A stretch of 64,000 bases of DNA from RUG695 sp050943135. GTDB taxonomy: Bacteria; Planctomycetota; Planctomycetia; Pirellulales; Thermoguttaceae. This document shows positions 61,782 through 64,000 of the stretch, in pieces (position 1 is the first letter of the stretch; the number at the start of each line of letters is the position of its first letter). Under the pieces are notes generated by a model. It ran no database searches and was not told the origin of the DNA. It was given only the letters and a program-made list of their open reading frames with translations. The translations under genes were made by a program, and so were the position numbers. Where the stretch lies: NCBI GenBank assembly GCA_050943135.1, contig JBMNOP010000001.1, positions 186,001 to 250,000 of the forward strand, written 5' to 3'.

Positions 61782-62933
61782 ATGATGAAAAAATTATCGT
61801 CGTTCGTCTGCTTGCCCTGTGTGTGCCTTTTTTGCTTCCTCTTTTCGGCGGCGTTCGTTGGCGCAAGCCCGAAAAAGGAACTTGTGGGTCGGATTCCGAT
61901 CGGACCGGATAATCCCCGAAACAGCGAAGGGGATTTTATCCGCCTTGAAAGCGGTGAGATCCTTTACATCTACACACGGTATTACGGCGACAGTTCCGAC
62001 GATCACGCCCCGTCGTGCCTGGCGCTTCGCCGTTCGGCCGACAGCGGTGCGACCTGGTCCGAGGAAGAAGAGGTTGTTCTTCCGAAAGAGGGGAATCTTA
62101 ATACAATGTCCGTTTCGCTGCGCCGTTTGCCCGACGGGAGGCTAGCCATCTTCTACCTGAACACCGAGAGCGCGCTCGATTGCCGCCCCTACATGCGCGC
62201 TTCTTCGGATGAGGGGAAAACCTGGGGCGACCGTATCGAACTTGTCCCCGACCCGTCGTACAACGTGGTGAATAACGACCGGGTCGAAATCCTTTCGGAC
62301 GGCCGGATTTTGGTTCCGGTTGCACGCCATCGGCTTAACGCCGACGGAACGAATATCGCTTTTGAAGAAACCGCCGATCTCCTCTGCCTGATCTCCGACG
62401 ACGGGGGGACCACTTGGCGGGAAGGGGGACGGGTTCCCGGGTGCGACGGCGTCATCTTTCAGGAACCGGGACTTTGCACCCTGGCCGATGGGCGCCTGCT
62501 GATCTATATCCGCACGAATGCCGGAAGCCAGTTCTTTGCCTATTCGCAAGATGCCGGCCTCTCGTGGAGCAAGCCTGTCCCGTCGGTCTTGGATTCCCCC
62601 CTCTCTCCCGCGCTTATCAAACGGATTCCCGGTTCCGACGATCTTTTGGCGATTTGGAATCCGCGACGCACCGGGCAGGCGTCCGGGCCCGGAAGCCGCG
62701 CGCTGGTCGATTATGGACGTCTCTCGTCCGACGGTTTACGACTTCTCTGCCGTCGGTCTATCGTCGGTGAGGTGACAAGCGAAAGTCAGAACTGGCAGTA
62801 TCCGGCGATCCTTTTCCTCGACGAAGACACGTTCCTGACGGCGTTCTTCTCCTGGTCGAGCGGGGTCGATCTTTATCGGATTGCGGTGCCCCATCCGGAA
62901 GAACTCCCGAACGACAGGAATCTTGATCGGTGA
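61782..62933 (+). CDS. Secreted sialidase family protein (BNR repeats)
   Basis: 383 residues. Signal peptide (about 5-28). Four Asp-box/BNR repeats SADSGATW, SSDEGKTW, SDDGGTTW and SQDAGLSW mark a six-bladed sialidase propeller. DFIRLESGEILYIYTRY near the start and DNLWNPRR-like DDLLAIWNPRRTG near 280 carry arginines that could bind substrate. Planctomycete members of this family often act on sugars other than sialic acid, so the activity is uncertain. GAGAGAA precedes the ATG-ATG start. Confidence 0.88.
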   Translation: MMKKLSSFVCLPCVCLFCFLFSAAFVGASPKKELVGRIPIGPDNPRNSEGDFIRLESGEILYIYTRYYGDSSDDHAPSCLALRRSADSGATWSEEEEVVLPKEGNLNTMSVSLRRLPDGRLAIFYLNTESALDCRPYMRASSDEGKTWGDRIELVPDPSYNVVNNDRVEILSDGRILVPVARHRLNADGTNIAFEETADLLCLISDDGGTTWREGGRVPGCDGVIFQEPGLCTLADGRLLIYIRTNAGSQFFAYSQDAGLSWSKPVPSVLDSPLSPALIKRIPGSDDLLAIWNPRRTGQASGPGSRALVDYGRLSSDGLRLLCRRSIVGEVTSESQNWQYPAILFLDEDTFLTAFFSWSSGVDLYRIAVPHPEELPNDRNLDR

Positions 62934-63475
62934 ACGACTTTTGTTGCCGGGCATACATCGGGGGACGACCCGAACGGCGTCTTCTTGGTTCGCGAGGGGG
63001 TCCTTTCCGTTTCCGACCGGGGAAGGTTTTTCGGTTTTTCACACGGCCTTAAGTTTTCGGTGGGGAAAAATCTGCGGCGACCGCAAAGGGAAAGTCGGCG
63101 ATACCGGTTTCCTGTCCCAACCACGGGCGGACAGGGCGTTTTTGCCGGCGTCCGGTTAAAAGCCGTTGCGGAGCGAGTGTCATCGAAGGGGGGTCGGTGC
63201 CTTATGAGCTTGTTGGCGGTGAAAGGAATAGACATCGGGCAACGGGCACGTTTTTTTTGGAGAAACATCGCATCTTCGACCCGAAAACGGAGCTCCCGTC
63301 ACGATTACCGAACTTGCCTCAGGTCCGCTGAACCGGTGCGGGTCCGGTCCGACCGGGGCGATGTGAAAAGGTTTCGGGGGAAAACGATACCGACACGCCG
63401 GGCGAGTGCGCCCGGTTCCGGTCCGAGGATTCCGATGTGTATTACAGGAATATTACCGTGGCTCGGCAGCAAAAA
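62934..63475. other. Intergenic region, nothing recognised
   Basis: About 540 bases between the sialidase gene and the convergent oxidoreductase gene. Neither strand yields a recognisable protein, RNA gene or strong hairpin. Confidence 0.5.
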
Positions 63476-64000
63476 CTATTTGCTCCACTTATAGAATCCC
63501 GGAAGCGGAACCGAGTTTTCGTAGATGAATTCCCCTTCGGCCGGCTGGGCAGGCGGGGTCGTGTCGGGGTGAATCGGAGGGTCTTGATCCCACGAGGTCA
63601 CGCTTTCGGGCGGGAACTCGGCTTTGCCGTTTGTGACGACGTCGTCCCAGTCAAGCTGTTGCCCCGAATAAGCGGCCAGCATACCAAAGACGGCGGTCAT
63701 CGACGAGTGGGCGGCATGCCAACCGTCGTTGTGCGGTGTTCCTTCCCGAGTCCATTTGACGAGCATCTCCTGCTCGATTTCGTAAGATTTCGGCGCGGGA
63801 TTGTAAACATAGGTGACTTCCCCTTGGTGTCGCCAGATCGGGTTTCCCTTGGTGTCGTCGAGCCACCCGGCGCCGCCGACCCCTTTGGTACCGTAAACGA
63901 CTTCGCCGATCATCGCCCAGGTCCCTTCCTGTTGGCGACTCTGGCTGTACATCTGACTTCCGTCGGCGTAGGTATACTCACAAAAGAAATGGTCGAACCG
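63476..64000 (-). CDS. Gfo/Idh/MocA-type oxidoreductase, C-terminal part (5' end outside window)
   Basis: The frame is open to the right edge; 174 residues are visible. EYTYADGSQMYSQSRQ, EVVYGTKGVGG and the block HNDGWHAAHSSMTAVFGMLAAYSGQQ with DWDDVVTN are typical of the C-terminal domain of planctomycete Gfo/Idh/MocA dehydrogenases, NAD(P)-dependent enzymes of sugar metabolism that often carry a Tat signal. The end FIYENSVPLPGFYKW fits too. Substrate cannot be told. Confidence 0.85.
   Translation of the reverse strand, partial: RFDHFFCEYTYADGSQMYSQSRQQEGTWAMIGEVVYGTKGVGGAGWLDDTKGNPIWRHQGEVTYVYNPAPKSYEIEQEMLVKWTREGTPHNDGWHAAHSSMTAVFGMLAAYSGQQLDWDDVVTNGKAEFPPESVTSWDQDPPIHPDTTPPAQPAEGEFIYENSVPLPGFYKWSK

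Overview
The window (about 57-58% GC by eye) looks like a chromosomal segment of a Planctomycetota bacterium, probably an anaerobic, polysaccharide-degrading lineage. The evidence is two DUF1559 proteins with prepilin-type N-termini, a DUF1573 protein, a dockerin-tailed VCBS/FG-GAP protein, secreted right-handed beta-helix and sialidase proteins, a planctomycete-style Gfo/Idh/MocA oxidoreductase, and lpxB, which indicates lipid A and a Gram-negative envelope. A RACo/RamA-like corrinoid-protein activator and a TSCPD-domain protein fit anaerobic life. The genus cannot be fixed from this sequence alone.

Layout. 1-2.0 kb: 3' end of a dockerin-tailed surface protein. 2.2-3.8 kb (-): class II aldolase and a small membrane protein. 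4.5-8.1 kb (-): rarA, a radical SAM/SPASM protein and a Sel1-repeat protein, tightly overlapped. 8.1-11.0 kb (-): two ABC-2 permeases without their ATPase. 11.2-14.1 kb (+): GNAT protein, LutC-like protein and pyrF, closed by a bidirectional terminator. 14.2-19.6 kb (-): a three-gene restriction-modification operon (subunit M, NPPY methylase, T5orf172-helicase) preceded by a 706-residue ankyrin protein. 22.3-30 kb: lpxB, a LysR regulator with rimO, a secreted beta-helix protein, and the RACo-like activator. 30-45 kb: a lipoprotein, clpC, a sodium:solute symporter, a secreted protein, a GT4 glycosyltransferase with an isocitrate-dehydrogenase-family enzyme, a PfkB kinase, a DUF4912 protein, and ribF. 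The ribF frame ends inside rnpB (RNase P RNA). 45.3-48.3 kb (-): GT39-like membrane glycosyltransferase and an alpha/beta hydrolase with a Cys nucleophile. 58.2-64 kb: TSCPD protein, glycerate 2-kinase, beta-helix protein, sialidase, and a partial Gfo/Idh/MocA gene.

The most unusual region is 48.4-58.1 kb on the minus strand. It reads as three degenerating tandem copies of one five-gene unit: family X (secreted, C-tail-anchored, about 390 residues), then DUF1573, a 171-residue membrane protein, a DUF1559 pseudopilin-like protein, and a small membrane protein. Only the middle unit still has all five members, and its last gene is frameshifted. The other two have lost genes by internal deletion. 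Remnants of an IS3-family transposase C-terminus lie at both unit junctions, and the two X genes just downstream have the same TTGACC-17-TAAAAT promoter. The X paralogues are almost identical at both ends and strongly divergent in the middle. I do not know a described system with this composition, so it is the best candidate here for something new.
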